Notes: generated from the sequence alone by a model not told the origin. DNA of 48,769 bases from Planctomycetota bacterium (GCA_024275565.1 JAJRYY010000022.1:1-48769); one strand, 5' to 3'. Positions 1 to 8,537 are shown, numbered from the stretch's first letter. Numbers and translations are program-made.

Positions 1-53
1 CAGAACCTGTCACAGTCTGAGACGAACCATCGTAAGGAATGACAGAGTGAAAC

Positions 54-71
54 ACAGGTAAAACAGGTAAA
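54..71. repeat. 9-bp tandem repeat, 2 copies
   Basis: The unit acaggtaaa occurs twice without a gap. It lies in non-coding sequence and is the shortest of the tandem duplications in the window. Confidence 0.5.
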
Positions 72-226
72 AACATTTATACACAGGTCGAAGACGGGAA
101 CGGTGCAAGAATCAGGAACGTGGCAGTGCAGTTTCGCCCAATATCGCGTTACGCCCTGAAACTTTATCGTCCCCGGCGATCTGGCGACATCAGTACCGGC
201 GATTCCTCCGCGAACGACTCGTCGCT

Positions 227-313
227 ATGAACATCCCAATCTGCCTGAACTGTGCGTACGATCTGTCAGGAAACGAAAGCGGTATCTGCCCGGAATGCGG
301 AACCCCGTCGTGA
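227..313 (+). pseudogene. Zinc-ribbon remnant or 28-residue mini-protein
   Basis: From the ATG at 227 the frame encodes 28 residues that are essentially one zinc ribbon: C-L-N-C-A-Y-D-L-S-G, a short linker, then C-P-E-C-G, then a stop. In planctomycetes this module normally ends or joins a longer, often membrane-bound protein; the 170-residue protein near the right end of this window has the same module. The frame is open upstream to 71 but has no ATG and no recognisable domain there. I infer a decayed 3' end. A genuine very small zinc protein is possible, but no ribosome-binding site is obvious. Confidence 0.35.
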
Positions 314-450
314 CCGTAGGGTGGGCATCGCCCGCCGCTGCAGGGTTATCAGTGCGGACCATCACAAGAGAAACCGTACGATACCGAGAGACGCCCGGCA
401 AAAGGTGACATTGTACTTTTTCCTGTTGTATACAGAGCGGATGGTCCGGG

Positions 451-478
451 TTGGCAGGTAAGCGCAGACTGCTATACT
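451..478 (+). promoter_or_regulatory. Sigma-70-type promoter for mdh
   Basis: TTGGCA (451-456) and TATACT (473-478) are separated by 16 bp, each one base from consensus. Predicted transcription would start near 485, leaving a leader of about 55 nt that carries the mdh ribosome-binding site. A second, weaker pair, GTGACA (405-410) and TATACA (429-434) with 18-bp spacing, lies just upstream. Confidence 0.55.
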
Positions 479-541
479 CGCAGACGCACAACAGTGTGGG
501 CTGGCAACATAGTGAGTACGCAACAATAGGAGAATCACACC

Positions 542-1486
542 ATGAAACGCGCCAAGATCACCATCGTCGGAGCAGGAAACGTCGGAGCAAGCTGCGCCTT
601 CTGGGCAGCCTCCAAGGAACTCGGCGACATCGTCCTCCTCGACATCCCCGATTTCGCCGACAAAACCAAAGGAAAAGCCCTCGACCTCGCACAATGCGGA
701 CCCGTCGAGCGATTCGACGCAAACATCACCGGAACCAGTGACTACGCCGAAACCGCCGGCAGCGATGTCGTGGTCGTCACAGCCGGTATCCCGCGAAAAC
801 CCGGCATGAGTCGCGACGACCTCATCCAGACCAACGTCAAAATCGTCGGGTCCGTCTCAGAACAGATCGCAAAGCACTCACCAGAGGCTGTCTGCATCAT
901 CGTTTCCAACCCCCTCGATGCGATGGTCTACACCGCATGGAAGAAAACGGGCTTCCCCACGCAGAGAATCGTCGGACAGGCAGGCTGCCTCGACATCGCA
1001 CGGTATCGCACCTTCATCGCCATGGAACTCGACTGCTCCGTCGAAGACATCTCAGCCCTGCTCATGGGCGGACACGGCGACGACATGGTCCCGCTACCAC
1101 GATACACGTCGGTGGCTGGCATCCCCGTCACGCAGCTGATCCCCGAAGCTCGCCTGACCGAAATCATCGACCGAGCGAAAATGGGCGGCGGCGAACTCGT
1201 CAAACTGATGGGCACCAGCGCCTACTACGCACCAGCAGCCGGGACGATCCAGATGGTGGAAGCCATCGTCAAGGACAAACGCCGCATCCTCCCCTGTGCT
1301 GCCTTCTGTGACAGCGAGTACGGCGTCGGCGGCTACTTCGTCGGCGTCCCCTGCATGCTCGGCAAGAACGGCGTCGAAAAGGTCATCGAAGTGGAATTCA
1401 CACCCGCCGAGAAAGACCTGTTCGCCTCCTCCGTCTCGCACGTCAAAGAACTGGTAGGCCTGGCTGAAAGCGTGCTGACACAGTGA
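542..1486 (+). CDS. mdh: Malate dehydrogenase, NAD-dependent (LDH-like type)
   Basis: Oxidises malate to oxaloacetate with NAD in the cytoplasmic TCA cycle. The 314-residue length is normal. The Rossmann motif G-A-G-N-V-G is at 10-15, with D34 ending the second strand as expected for NAD preference. Substrate-binding R85 and R91 lie in the mobile loop G-I-P-R-K-P-G-M-S-R. N123 is in S-N-P-L-D-A-M, R154 in D-I-A-R-Y-R, and catalytic H178 in G-G-H-G-D-D-M. Arginine at the loop position before K-P-G-M marks malate rather than lactate specificity. The start follows TAGGAGA by about 8 nt. The gene stands alone with its own promoter and a strong downstream hairpin. Confidence 0.96.
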   Translation: MKRAKITIVGAGNVGASCAFWAASKELGDIVLLDIPDFADKTKGKALDLAQCGPVERFDANITGTSDYAETAGSDVVVVTAGIPRKPGMSRDDLIQTNVKIVGSVSEQIAKHSPEAVCIIVSNPLDAMVYTAWKKTGFPTQRIVGQAGCLDIARYRTFIAMELDCSVEDISALLMGGHGDDMVPLPRYTSVAGIPVTQLIPEARLTEIIDRAKMGGGELVKLMGTSAYYAPAAGTIQMVEAIVKDKRRILPCAAFCDSEYGVGGYFVGVPCMLGKNGVEKVIEVEFTPAEKDLFASSVSHVKELVGLAESVLTQ

Positions 1487-1531
1487 TGACGTAGACCGGC
1501 TGGGTGTTACCTGGCATGAGCGGTACATTAT

Positions 1532-1579
1532 TGGGCTATATTACCCGGATGCCCCATGTGGTCCGGGTAATATAGCCCA
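1532..1579 (+). terminator. 18-bp perfect hairpin downstream of mdh
   Basis: The 18-nt arm tgggctatattacccgga (1532-1549) and its exact complement (1562-1579) enclose a 12-nt loop, 45 bp after the mdh stop. No T-run follows on the plus strand. It may be an mRNA-protecting or Rho-assisted structure rather than a classical intrinsic terminator. Confidence 0.55.
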
Positions 1580-2058
1580 TATTTCGTCACATTCCGCAGC
1601 AGGTCATTCACCTCCTATCTCACATAAACCCTTTATTAACAATAGCTTGAACCGTTGTTCACAATGTCGGGCTAAACTGGCACGCACCATGCTACACGAG
1701 ACCTGTCCGGCGTGTGTTTGTTGGGGAGCCAACCACAGCGATCACAGTTGCCGGACGCGGCGGCTTTGCTGGGTCGCCACTGGCCTTGGGGGGTCGAACG
1801 CTCATGACAGGGGTGTCGTGAGCAATCAGAGTTGGGGGACCGCAGGATCTTCGGATCGATTCCGGAGATCCCTGTGGTGTTTTTACCCCCAGACAGACGG
1901 TGATCCAGAAGCAAAACGCAGGCCATTCGCCAAAAAACGCCATACCATGAGTGGCCAAACTTTTTCCTAAAATAATTGGCTTTTCTCTGGATTTGACGCT
2001 CCGCGTGGTGTACACTGTAAGCAGACCGCAAGCCACAGCACCGGCCCGGTCGATGGGG
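1580..2058. other. Gap without a supportable gene
   Basis: Nothing convincing is coded here. An 11-bp hairpin (arms 1845-1855 and 1861-1871, loop tcgat, one G-U pair) is followed about 10 nt later by a T5 run. A zinc-ribbon-like peptide in the plus frame from 1647 is discussed under findings. Confidence 0.4.
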
Positions 2059-2133
2059 AGACCGTAGATGATCAGACCGTAGATGATCAGACCGTAGATG
2101 ATCAGACCGTAGATGATCAGACCGTAGATGATC
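2059..2133. repeat. 15-bp tandem repeat, 5 exact copies
   Basis: The unit agaccgtagatgatc occurs five times without interruption or mismatch, and each junction creates the palindrome TGATCA. It ends about 160 bp upstream of the start of the DUF2330 gene, in non-coding sequence. Identity between copies suggests recent expansion. Confidence 0.95.
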
Positions 2134-2294
2134 AGGCACCGAAAATCATCATTTGCGTCATGCAATCCGATGACCACAGTCGACAACACCGCAATCGACA
2201 CGACACATGGAGCAGACGTATCATAACCACACAACCACGAGCGCGGGGTGCGCCGTTCTCGAACACAGGTATCAACGAAGAGGGAGTTTCTCAG

Positions 2295-3989
2295 ATGCGC
2301 CGATATTCGCCGACCAGAACCATTGGTTTCACACTGACATTAGCAGCTACACTGATAATATTCAAGCACGACACTCCTGCCAGCGCATGTGGCGGATTCT
2401 TCTGCCAACTGGTACCCATCAACCAGGCTGGCGAACAGATCATCTTTCGTCAGGACGGAAATCAGGTGACAGCCGTCGTACTCATTCAGTACGCCGGTGA
2501 CGCCGAAGATTTCTCATGGGTCGTCCCCGTACCCGGAGTTCCCGAAGTTTCGGTCGGCAGCGACCTGGTCTTCTCCACGCTCGAACCAGCCACCCGCCCC
2601 CAGTTCATCCTCGACGTCAACGGCGAACCCTGCGCACAATTCTTCGGCCCGGTGAACGCGGTCAATGACGCCCTGGCAGAGGAAGCAGGCGACGACGGAG
2701 CTGTCGAGGTGCTGGCAGCCTTTGCTGTCGGACCCTTCGACGTTGAGGTGGTAAGCAGCGAGGACGCCGAAGCACTGGCTACCTGGCTGGAAGAGAACGA
2801 CTATGACCTCACCGATCGCGGCGTTGATCTCATTCGCCCATACGTCGAGGAGGGTATGAATTTCGTGGCAGTCAAGCTCCAGAAGGACCAGGGCGTCGGC
2901 GACATTCAGCCGCTGATTCTCAAATACAAAAGCGACAACCCCATGATCCCGATACGCCTGACGGCCGTGGCAGCCCAGCCGGACATGGGCGTCATCGCGT
3001 GGGTACTCGGATCCGCCCGGGCGGTCCCATCCAACTACCTCCACGTCGAACCGAATTACACACGCCTCGACTGGTTCTCGGGAACGCTGAACGCATACGC
3101 CAACTACCAGACACTCATCACAGAAGCCATGAACGAAGCTGGCGGACAGGGGTTCGCCACAGACTACGCCGGACGCGATCTTGACGTCATCGGTCTCCTG
3201 CCGTCAGCCAGCGACCTCGAATCTGAAATCACCGCGCTGCAGGCAGCTGGTACGGACGAATTCTTCGATCGACTCCTGTTCAGCGCATTTATCCCCCAGA
3301 GCAAGTCCCTGGAAATCCTCGGACGTGAATTGCCGGTCTCCGATGACGTCGGCCAGTCTGTCTACTTCAACACACCAGTCCTCCGCGAAATCTTCGGAGA
3401 AGATCGCCTTTCAGCAGCCACTGTAAACATCATTGCAGAACTGAACACGACGGTCGTCGAGCCGTTCGCCCGCACGGTCGAAGTCTTCGACGGCGACCTC
3501 TACATGACACGCCTCTACACCACGCTCTCTGCCGACGAGATGACGCTCGATCCCGAATTTGTCTTCAACCCGGACCTTGGCGATCAACCCCTCGAACGCC
3601 GCGCCACGCTGGATATCCGCTGCGACGGAAGCGTAAGCCACTGGGAACTCACGCTCGGTGCTGGTACGGAACGCGTGGGCGAACTCGTTATCCGGGGGCA
3701 GGGCGAATCGCCACTCTTCAACACTCCGCCCGTGATCGAGCAGCCAGCCATCTCGCGGTCAGGACGGGTCGCAAGCAGCGGACCTATCGAATTCGACACC
3801 GTGAACACCTTCCAGCTCGCTCAGGTCGGTGATGGTGAAAATGGGAATGAACCCGGAAATATGGGCAACGACCTCATCATCAATAACGGACTCGGATCAC
3901 TGTTCGGAAGTCTCTGCGGGGCGGGCATGGGCATGGTGACCCTGATGTCGTTCACCGGTCTGTGGCTGATGGGCCTCCGCAGGCGTTAA
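2295..3989 (+). CDS. DUF2330 family exported protein with C-terminal anchor
   Basis: A 564-residue exported protein of unknown function. A basic start plus hydrophobic segment (residues 1-29) forms a signal peptide ending at P-A-S-A. The family hallmark A-C-G-G-F-F-C follows directly at 31-37, then a V-P-V-P-G-V-P-E segment typical of DUF2330. The last 30 residues read L-C-G, a hydrophobic helix, then R-R-R, a layout used by C-terminal sorting signals. The ATG at 2295 was chosen because GAGGGAG lies about 8 nt before it and the signal peptide begins there; an in-frame ATG at 2160 would add a 45-residue tail with no such features. No partner gene is adjacent. Confidence 0.85.
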   Translation: MRRYSPTRTIGFTLTLAATLIIFKHDTPASACGGFFCQLVPINQAGEQIIFRQDGNQVTAVVLIQYAGDAEDFSWVVPVPGVPEVSVGSDLVFSTLEPATRPQFILDVNGEPCAQFFGPVNAVNDALAEEAGDDGAVEVLAAFAVGPFDVEVVSSEDAEALATWLEENDYDLTDRGVDLIRPYVEEGMNFVAVKLQKDQGVGDIQPLILKYKSDNPMIPIRLTAVAAQPDMGVIAWVLGSARAVPSNYLHVEPNYTRLDWFSGTLNAYANYQTLITEAMNEAGGQGFATDYAGRDLDVIGLLPSASDLESEITALQAAGTDEFFDRLLFSAFIPQSKSLEILGRELPVSDDVGQSVYFNTPVLREIFGEDRLSAATVNIIAELNTTVVEPFARTVEVFDGDLYMTRLYTTLSADEMTLDPEFVFNPDLGDQPLERRATLDIRCDGSVSHWELTLGAGTERVGELVIRGQGESPLFNTPPVIEQPAISRSGRVASSGPIEFDTVNTFQLAQVGDGENGNEPGNMGNDLIINNGLGSLFGSLCGAGMGMVTLMSFTGLWLMGLRRR

Positions 3990-4029
3990 GATGGGGCGTC
4001 ATCAACTTGGGGCGTCACTGATCTGGGCG

Positions 4030-4749
4030 TTACCGCGCTGGTGCGATTGAGGTGCACATTTCGTCGAGGTGGTCCAGGCATAGTTGCGACCAGGTTTCGA
4101 GACTCTCCCGGTCTGCCTGTAGCTCGGTCGGGGTCGTGAAGGCCATCTGCGTGATCATCTGCTCGCGTTTTTCGACGGCGTCTGAATCCAGATTCCAGAG
4201 GTGGACGATCCCGAGGTGTACCTGGCCGACCTCGGTGGAGTCGTCGTTGATCAGTGCGACCACGCGATTGCTATCGCCCATTGATGATGGGATGCCCCCG
4301 GCGATGTTGATTTCCTCTTCCACCTCGCGCCTGACGGCTGCAAAGTAGACCTGGCGGAAATCGGTCTTCGAATGTGGGTTTTTGTCGTTGACGGGGTTGT
4401 TGTGATCGATGGGGCTGATGTCGTCGATGGGGTTGATGTGTCCACCGATGCCGATCGATCTGCGTCCGACGAGTCGTGTTTCGCCGGCGCGTTTGCCGCG
4501 GACGTAGCTGAGCACCTTCCCGTCGTGCATCATGATGACGTATGGGATGAGCTGTTTGTGGGTGGGGTCGGTCTCCGCGAGCGATCTGAGCATGAAGCTG
4601 GGGAGGCTGTTGGAGTTCTGGGAGCTTTGGACGTTCTGGGCGAAGAATGCGTTGAGGTATCGCTCGGGGTCGAAGGTCAGGCCCTGGAAGGCTCCTACCT
4701 GCTCGAAGACGCTGCGTTTGACGACGAGAACCTGTTCTTCAACTGCCAT
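4030..4749 (-). CDS. NUDIX-like phosphoesterase with interrupted Nudix box
   Basis: A 239-residue protein resembling the predicted MutT-family phosphoesterases (COG4112-like). Markers are the strand Y-V-I-M-M-H-D-G-K-V-L (70-80), G-I-G-G-H-I-N (100-106) and the Nudix helix R-E-V-E-E-E-I-N-I (141-149), where the consensus glycine is Asn148. Between the G-G-H strand and the helix lies an extra stretch of about 25 residues built of six-residue repeats of the pattern x-x-N/S-P-x-D/N (105-130). The metal-binding glutamates are kept, so activity is plausible; the substrate is unknown. The start follows AGGAG by about 7 nt. Confidence 0.75.
   Translation of the reverse strand: MAVEEQVLVVKRSVFEQVGAFQGLTFDPERYLNAFFAQNVQSSQNSNSLPSFMLRSLAETDPTHKQLIPYVIMMHDGKVLSYVRGKRAGETRLVGRRSIGIGGHINPIDDISPIDHNNPVNDKNPHSKTDFRQVYFAAVRREVEEEINIAGGIPSSMGDSNRVVALINDDSTEVGQVHLGIVHLWNLDSDAVEKREQMITQMAFTTPTELQADRESLETWSQLCLDHLDEMCTSIAPAR
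4385..4438. repeat. 18-bp imperfect tandem repeat, 3 copies (coding)
   Basis: Three 18-bp units such as tcgtcgatggggttgatg are joined head to tail inside the NUDIX-like gene. They code on the minus strand for the six-residue repeats that split the Nudix box. The period keeps the frame. Confidence 0.8.
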
Positions 4750-5055
4750 GGGCCACTCCTGCCTTGCATCGTGGACGCGTTTCCTTCTCTGGAACGCGCG
4801 TTGCGTGGACTATACCGGCGATTTTCTGTCCGTCGATGCAGGATATGAGAGTGGGCTGTGTTGTTCAAGCCCATGTCCCTGGCTGAGCTGGAAAGGGCTG
4901 CCAACTGTCGGTTTCGGCTGGCTACGCTCGACAGGTTGCTGCCCGTCGTCGTTTATGTCATGCAGGATGGTCGCCGTTCCACGATACAGATTGCGTGGTT
5001 TTGCTGCCCCAGCCATATTCCGCGCATCTTGGCAAGATCGGCGACGACCAGTTTA
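4750..5055. other. Intergenic stretch, nothing recognised
   Basis: This 306-bp stretch lies between two minus-strand genes. I find no ribosome-binding site with a convincing frame, no repeat and no strong hairpin. It should hold the promoter of the NUDIX-like gene, but no hexamer pair stands out. Confidence 0.4.
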
Positions 5056-5622
5056 TCACTGGTCCGTGATGTTGATATCCACGTCTGGCTGGCCGAAGTC
5101 GTTGAGGAATGAGCGAATCTCGATCACGGTCCCGCACTCGAACTGGGCGTCACCCTCTCCGGCGACCTGTGATGCAGTAAACGTCATGGTCTGGTCCAGA
5201 ACCGTCCCCACAATCGGAGCCGTCGCGATCAGGCGGAAGGAGGCGATCACGGTCTCAGGGCAAAACGCCTCAAAAGCGAGCGTGAACGCCTCGAGGCCTT
5301 GGGTTCCTGTGTACACGCTTTCCTTATCGTCCGCGTATTGCAGCGTCAGGGTGATATCGACGGCCACATTGACGATGCTCGGGATTTCCTGCCCGACCAG
5401 TTGCTCTGCCTGGGCCCGCGTGATTTCGTTGGTCAGCGAGATTGCCACCATCTCGTTCACGGTATCAGCCACACCCTCTGGCGGCGTCAGTTCGGGGAAT
5501 CCGTCGCCATCCGCATCCAGCAGCGATGTCAGTTGATCCAGCACGCCACCGCCCACGCCCGTTCCACAGCCATGGATGCCCAGTATGGTTGCCATCGCCC
5601 CAATCGCCAAGAATCGCTTCAT
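5056..5622 (-). CDS. Putative lipoprotein of unknown function
   Basis: A 188-residue exported protein. The N-terminus has K-R, then a hydrophobic stretch ending G-I-H-G-C (Cys19), a loose lipobox with His at -2. It is followed by a short glycine-rich linker and one calcium-loop-like D-A-D-G-D-G segment near residue 37. The rest reads as a beta-rich domain with no family I recognise. The start follows CGGAGTA on the minus strand. It stands alone between the NUDIX-like gene and the murI operon, with 180 bp of upstream space. Confidence 0.65.
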   Translation of the reverse strand: MKRFLAIGAMATILGIHGCGTGVGGGVLDQLTSLLDADGDGFPELTPPEGVADTVNEMVAISLTNEITRAQAEQLVGQEIPSIVNVAVDITLTLQYADDKESVYTGTQGLEAFTLAFEAFCPETVIASFRLIATAPIVGTVLDQTMTFTASQVAGEGDAQFECGTVIEIRSFLNDFGQPDVDINITDQ

Positions 5623-5802
5623 CGCTCAATACTCCGGTTTCTGACCTGCCCTGATTTCTATCCAAAACCCCGATTTTTTCTCGGTAACGCACGCCCGGTG
5701 TTGGATCGCGCGGAGACGCCTACCTCTCTTGTCGGTATCTCCGCCGCCGAATGTTTGCCCGATGAATAGGTAGGTCCGTATAAATGACCGGTCAACCACG
5801 TT

Positions 5803-7674
5803 TTATGGTTTGAGCGATCTATTTCCCGTCAATCGCCTGATGGCTGACATGCTCTCGGAATCGTCTGGATTGAGCGTTAATGCGTGTTGATAGTGCTTCA
5901 GGGCGTCATTCGTCCGACCCACGGCTTCAAGTGCGACGGCCAGGTTGAAATCTGCGAGTGGTCGATCCGGCTGCAATTCAAGTACAGCCTGATAATGCGG
6001 GATCGCCTCGCCATACCGGCCCGTCATCGAAAGTGCATCGGCCAGAAACTGTCGCAATCGGGGGGCTTTTGGGAGCATGTCCGCCGCCTGCTGGAAATAG
6101 GGTACGGATTCTTCGATGCGTCCGCTTGTGGCGAGTGCTGCCCCGAGATTTCCGAGCTGTCCTGCGTTCAAAGACTGCTCAGGATTCACCCGCCAGTTGA
6201 CCCATATGGTTGAGCTGATGGCCAGCCCGATCGCGACCCAGTTTTGCCAGTATCGCCAGTATCGTCGGTGCCGTGGGTGCTGTCGGTATCGTCGGTGTGA
6301 TGGGGTGTTTCCCCATAGTGCTCCTGCCTCCGCGCGTCGGCAGGTTTGGACTGCGGCGTACCCTGCGAAGATGGCTATGATCGGAACCAGTGGGTAGCGA
6401 TATCGTCCGAACACATAGAAGGCCGCCACCGCGACGGCCATCACGATTGTGAGCGTGTAGAGTACCCACACTTCCCTGCGTTTCGGCCAGGCCCATATTG
6501 CTCCCAGCACGCCCATCGGACACAGCACCCCGAAATGCCAGACCCTCCCCAGGGCGCTCAACGTTCCGGACCCGTCGCGATAGATGTAGTAGCTTTCCGT
6601 GTCCGGAATTTCGTATCGATTCCAGGTCAGCCACCACTTCATCCCCAGCATTTTCCCCCATCCCCAGACGTCGCTGCGGATATCCGCCCATGCTCGTCTC
6701 ATCCAATAGTCCGAGACTTCCCTTGGTTGGAGTGATCGCCCCATATCCTGCTCCGCCAGTGCGGTTGCGTCGGCCCGTTCATATTCGGGTGTTTCCCGTC
6801 CTGGGATCATCGGTGCGTATCGACCATCGGCCCCGGTGTGGTTTCCCATGTAGAAATTCGGACCCATCTGGAAGGTTGTGACGGAAAACGCTCCGCCCCG
6901 GTCATAATTGTGCAGTGCGACCGGTGACAATATGAGGATCATTCCTGCAGCGAAGAGTGCCAGGTGTATGGCACGATCTCGCCACGCTACAGTTTGCCGG
7001 TCGTCCACTGCGTGCCGGTCATCCACTGTGTGTCGGTCGTTCTCCGGGAGTGTGTCGCTCACTGTTCTCCACAGGATCCATGCTGCGACGACGGGGGTTA
7101 CTGCCAATGCGTTTTCGCGTGTTAGAGAGAGCAGTCCTAGGGTGATGCCCATCGCCAAGGCTACTGCCCATCTATGCCCCTGTTGTCCGTAGATTGCGAC
7201 CAGTAGCAGCAGGGACGCCATGAGAAAGAATCCGAGCGAGCTTTTTTGCAGGATTCCGTCGAAATAGATCGCCGGTCCGTAGAGTGCCAACATGCTGGCG
7301 GTGGTTATTCCTGCCTGTCGCGAGAAGAATTTCGCCCCGGCTGCTCCCACCATGACGCATCCGACGGTTCCGAGGATGGCTTGGATAATTCGTACCAGCC
7401 AGAGGTTGTGGCCCAGTGTTGCGTACAAGGATGCGAGGAAATATGGGTAGAGTGGTGCCTGGTAGAATGATTCCGGCCATCGCCAGGATCCGTCCGCGAT
7501 CTGCTTCGCCCATGCGTCGTAGGTGGCTGCGTCTCCGACAAGATGCGACACGAAGATTAAATCGCCGATTTGCAGGAAATATGCCAGTCGAACGATCAGT
7601 GCGAGGCTGAATACCGCGACCCACGCCGAGACTGGGTGTCGCCGCGTTTTGTTCGGATCAACATGGCTGCCCAT
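5803..7674 (-). CDS. GT39-like membrane glycosyltransferase with C-terminal TPRs
   Basis: A 623-residue integral membrane protein. It follows the ArnT/PMT pattern: a first transmembrane helix, then a periplasmic loop with G-D-A-A-T-Y-D-A-W-A-K (candidate catalytic Asp) and F-Y-Q-A-P-L-Y-P-Y-F, then many hydrophobic segments. The last ~110 residues form three TPR repeats (G-N-L-G-A-A-L-A-T-S-G-R, D-A-L-S-M-T-G-R-Y, V-A-L-E-A-V-G-R-T). This family moves sugars from polyprenyl-phosphate carriers; the acceptor is unknown. Two cytoplasmic or loop segments are made of 6- and 3-residue repeats. The ATG at 7674 lies 11 nt past the pgeF stop, indicating an operon; a longer frame would overlap pgeF. 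Confidence 0.8.
   Translation of the reverse strand: MGSHVDPNKTRRHPVSAWVAVFSLALIVRLAYFLQIGDLIFVSHLVGDAATYDAWAKQIADGSWRWPESFYQAPLYPYFLASLYATLGHNLWLVRIIQAILGTVGCVMVGAAGAKFFSRQAGITTASMLALYGPAIYFDGILQKSSLGFFLMASLLLLVAIYGQQGHRWAVALAMGITLGLLSLTRENALAVTPVVAAWILWRTVSDTLPENDRHTVDDRHAVDDRQTVAWRDRAIHLALFAAGMILILSPVALHNYDRGGAFSVTTFQMGPNFYMGNHTGADGRYAPMIPGRETPEYERADATALAEQDMGRSLQPREVSDYWMRRAWADIRSDVWGWGKMLGMKWWLTWNRYEIPDTESYYIYRDGSGTLSALGRVWHFGVLCPMGVLGAIWAWPKRREVWVLYTLTIVMAVAVAAFYVFGRYRYPLVPIIAIFAGYAAVQTCRRAEAGALWGNTPSHRRYRQHPRHRRYWRYWQNWVAIGLAISSTIWVNWRVNPEQSLNAGQLGNLGAALATSGRIEESVPYFQQAADMLPKAPRLRQFLADALSMTGRYGEAIPHYQAVLELQPDRPLADFNLAVALEAVGRTNDALKHYQHALTLNPDDSESMSAIRRLTGNRSLKP
6246..6299. repeat. 9-bp imperfect tandem repeat, 6 copies (coding)
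   Basis: The first two units are both gccagtatc; four related 9-bp units follow. On the minus strand they code for a basic-aromatic loop of 3-residue steps (H-R-R, Y-W-R, Y-W-Q) in the GT39-like protein. Confidence 0.7.
6996..7049. repeat. 18-bp imperfect tandem repeat, 3 copies (coding)
   Basis: The units gccggtcgtccactgcgt and gccggtcatccactgtgt, plus a third degenerate copy, code for R-H-T-V-D-D-like six-residue repeats in a hydrophilic loop of the GT39-like protein. Confidence 0.8.
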
Positions 7675-7685
7675 ATCCGCAATTC

Positions 7686-8459
7686 TCACATACTCCGAAA
7701 TCCGACGACCATCGCGTGTTGGCCTGTGACGGTGGTGTTGTCTCGCCGGTAGGAATAGTACCCCTGTCTGCAGATTGTGCATACATTCGCCACTTCGATT
7801 CGCTCGCTGCGCACGCCGCTTCGTTCGAGTTGAAGACGACTTGCGGCTGCCACGTTCATGAAGATCCGTCCGTCCCGCCGTGTCAGCACGTCGCCACCCA
7901 TGTCCAGGCCTCGACCCGCCATGGCTGACACAACCTCGCCACCGACCTCATAGCAGCACGCCCCTGCACAGGGTGAGAGTGCAGCCAGCATCGCCTCCCG
8001 GCAGCAGCCCAACGCCTCAACCATCGTCCTTACCAGCGACTCAGCCATCCCCGCTGCAGCACCGCGCCAACCTGCGTGGGCTACGCCTACTGCGCGTCGA
8101 CCTGGATCAACGACCGTCAGGAGGCAGCAATCCGCCCCCAGGACCATCAGCGGGACATCCTGCTCGGCGGTTGCGAGACCGTCTGCTCCGGCGATGCGCG
8201 CGTCAGAATCTGCGCGTCCCGATCCAGCGTTCGCCAGCGTGACCACCGCAACCTCAGCACCGTGTACCTGCTCGGCCACCGTGAGTCGCTCGAATGGTAG
8301 CCCCATGGTTTCGCATATTTCCCGTCGGCGTGATGGGCTGTTGTCCCGATCCGCACCCACTGTCAGTGCCATGTTCATCCCATACGGCGTCACGCCATGC
8401 GCGAACCCTGGTATGATACTTAGTTTCTCTGACTGCCAAAGTTTTAACCTGGTATGCAA
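7686..8459 (-). CDS. pgeF: Laccase-domain protein PgeF/YfiH (peptidoglycan editing factor)
   Basis: A 257-residue member of the Cu/Zn laccase-domain family, linked to removal of wrongly incorporated residues from peptidoglycan precursors and to purine nucleoside phosphorylase activity. Metal-site motifs are present: E-Q-V-H-G, L-G-A-D-C-C and A-H-A-G-W-R-G, followed by L-S-P-C-A-G-A-C-C-Y. I prefer the TTG at 8459, with AGGA about 7 nt upstream, which starts just before the conserved domain. A GTG at 8609 would add 50 residues including a tandem-repeat tail and overlap the upstream gene by 49 bp. Its neighbour murI also serves the wall, which fits the proposed role. Confidence 0.88.
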   Translation of the reverse strand: MHTRLKLWQSEKLSIIPGFAHGVTPYGMNMALTVGADRDNSPSRRREICETMGLPFERLTVAEQVHGAEVAVVTLANAGSGRADSDARIAGADGLATAEQDVPLMVLGADCCLLTVVDPGRRAVGVAHAGWRGAAAGMAESLVRTMVEALGCCREAMLAALSPCAGACCYEVGGEVVSAMAGRGLDMGGDVLTRRDGRIFMNVAAASRLQLERSGVRSERIEVANVCTICRQGYYSYRRDNTTVTGQHAMVVGFRSM

Positions 8460-8492
8460 AGCGACATCCTGCTGTGAGATGGGATCGTATTT

Positions 8493-8537
8493 ACATGGTG
8501 GAAATCTACAAGGTGGCAATCTACATGGTGGCCATTT
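8493..8537. repeat. 15-bp imperfect tandem repeat, 3 copies, before pgeF
   Basis: The units acatggtggaaatct, acaaggtggcaatct and acatggtggccattt lie between the stop of the HEAT gene and the preferred pgeF start. If the upstream GTG were used, they would code for P-P-C-containing five-residue repeats. Confidence 0.85.

Noticed and set aside
2059-2133. CRISPR array
   Set aside because: Units are adjacent with no spacers, and no cas genes are present anywhere in the window.
1672-2234. Two minus-strand frames through the 15-bp repeats
   Set aside because: Their 'protein repeats' are just the 15-bp DNA repeat read in two frames; no start signal or homologous flank.
4532-5536. 334-residue open frame on the plus strand
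   Set aside because: Lies antisense to the NUDIX-like gene and the lipoprotein gene; no domain, no ribosome-binding site, and composition of a shadow frame.
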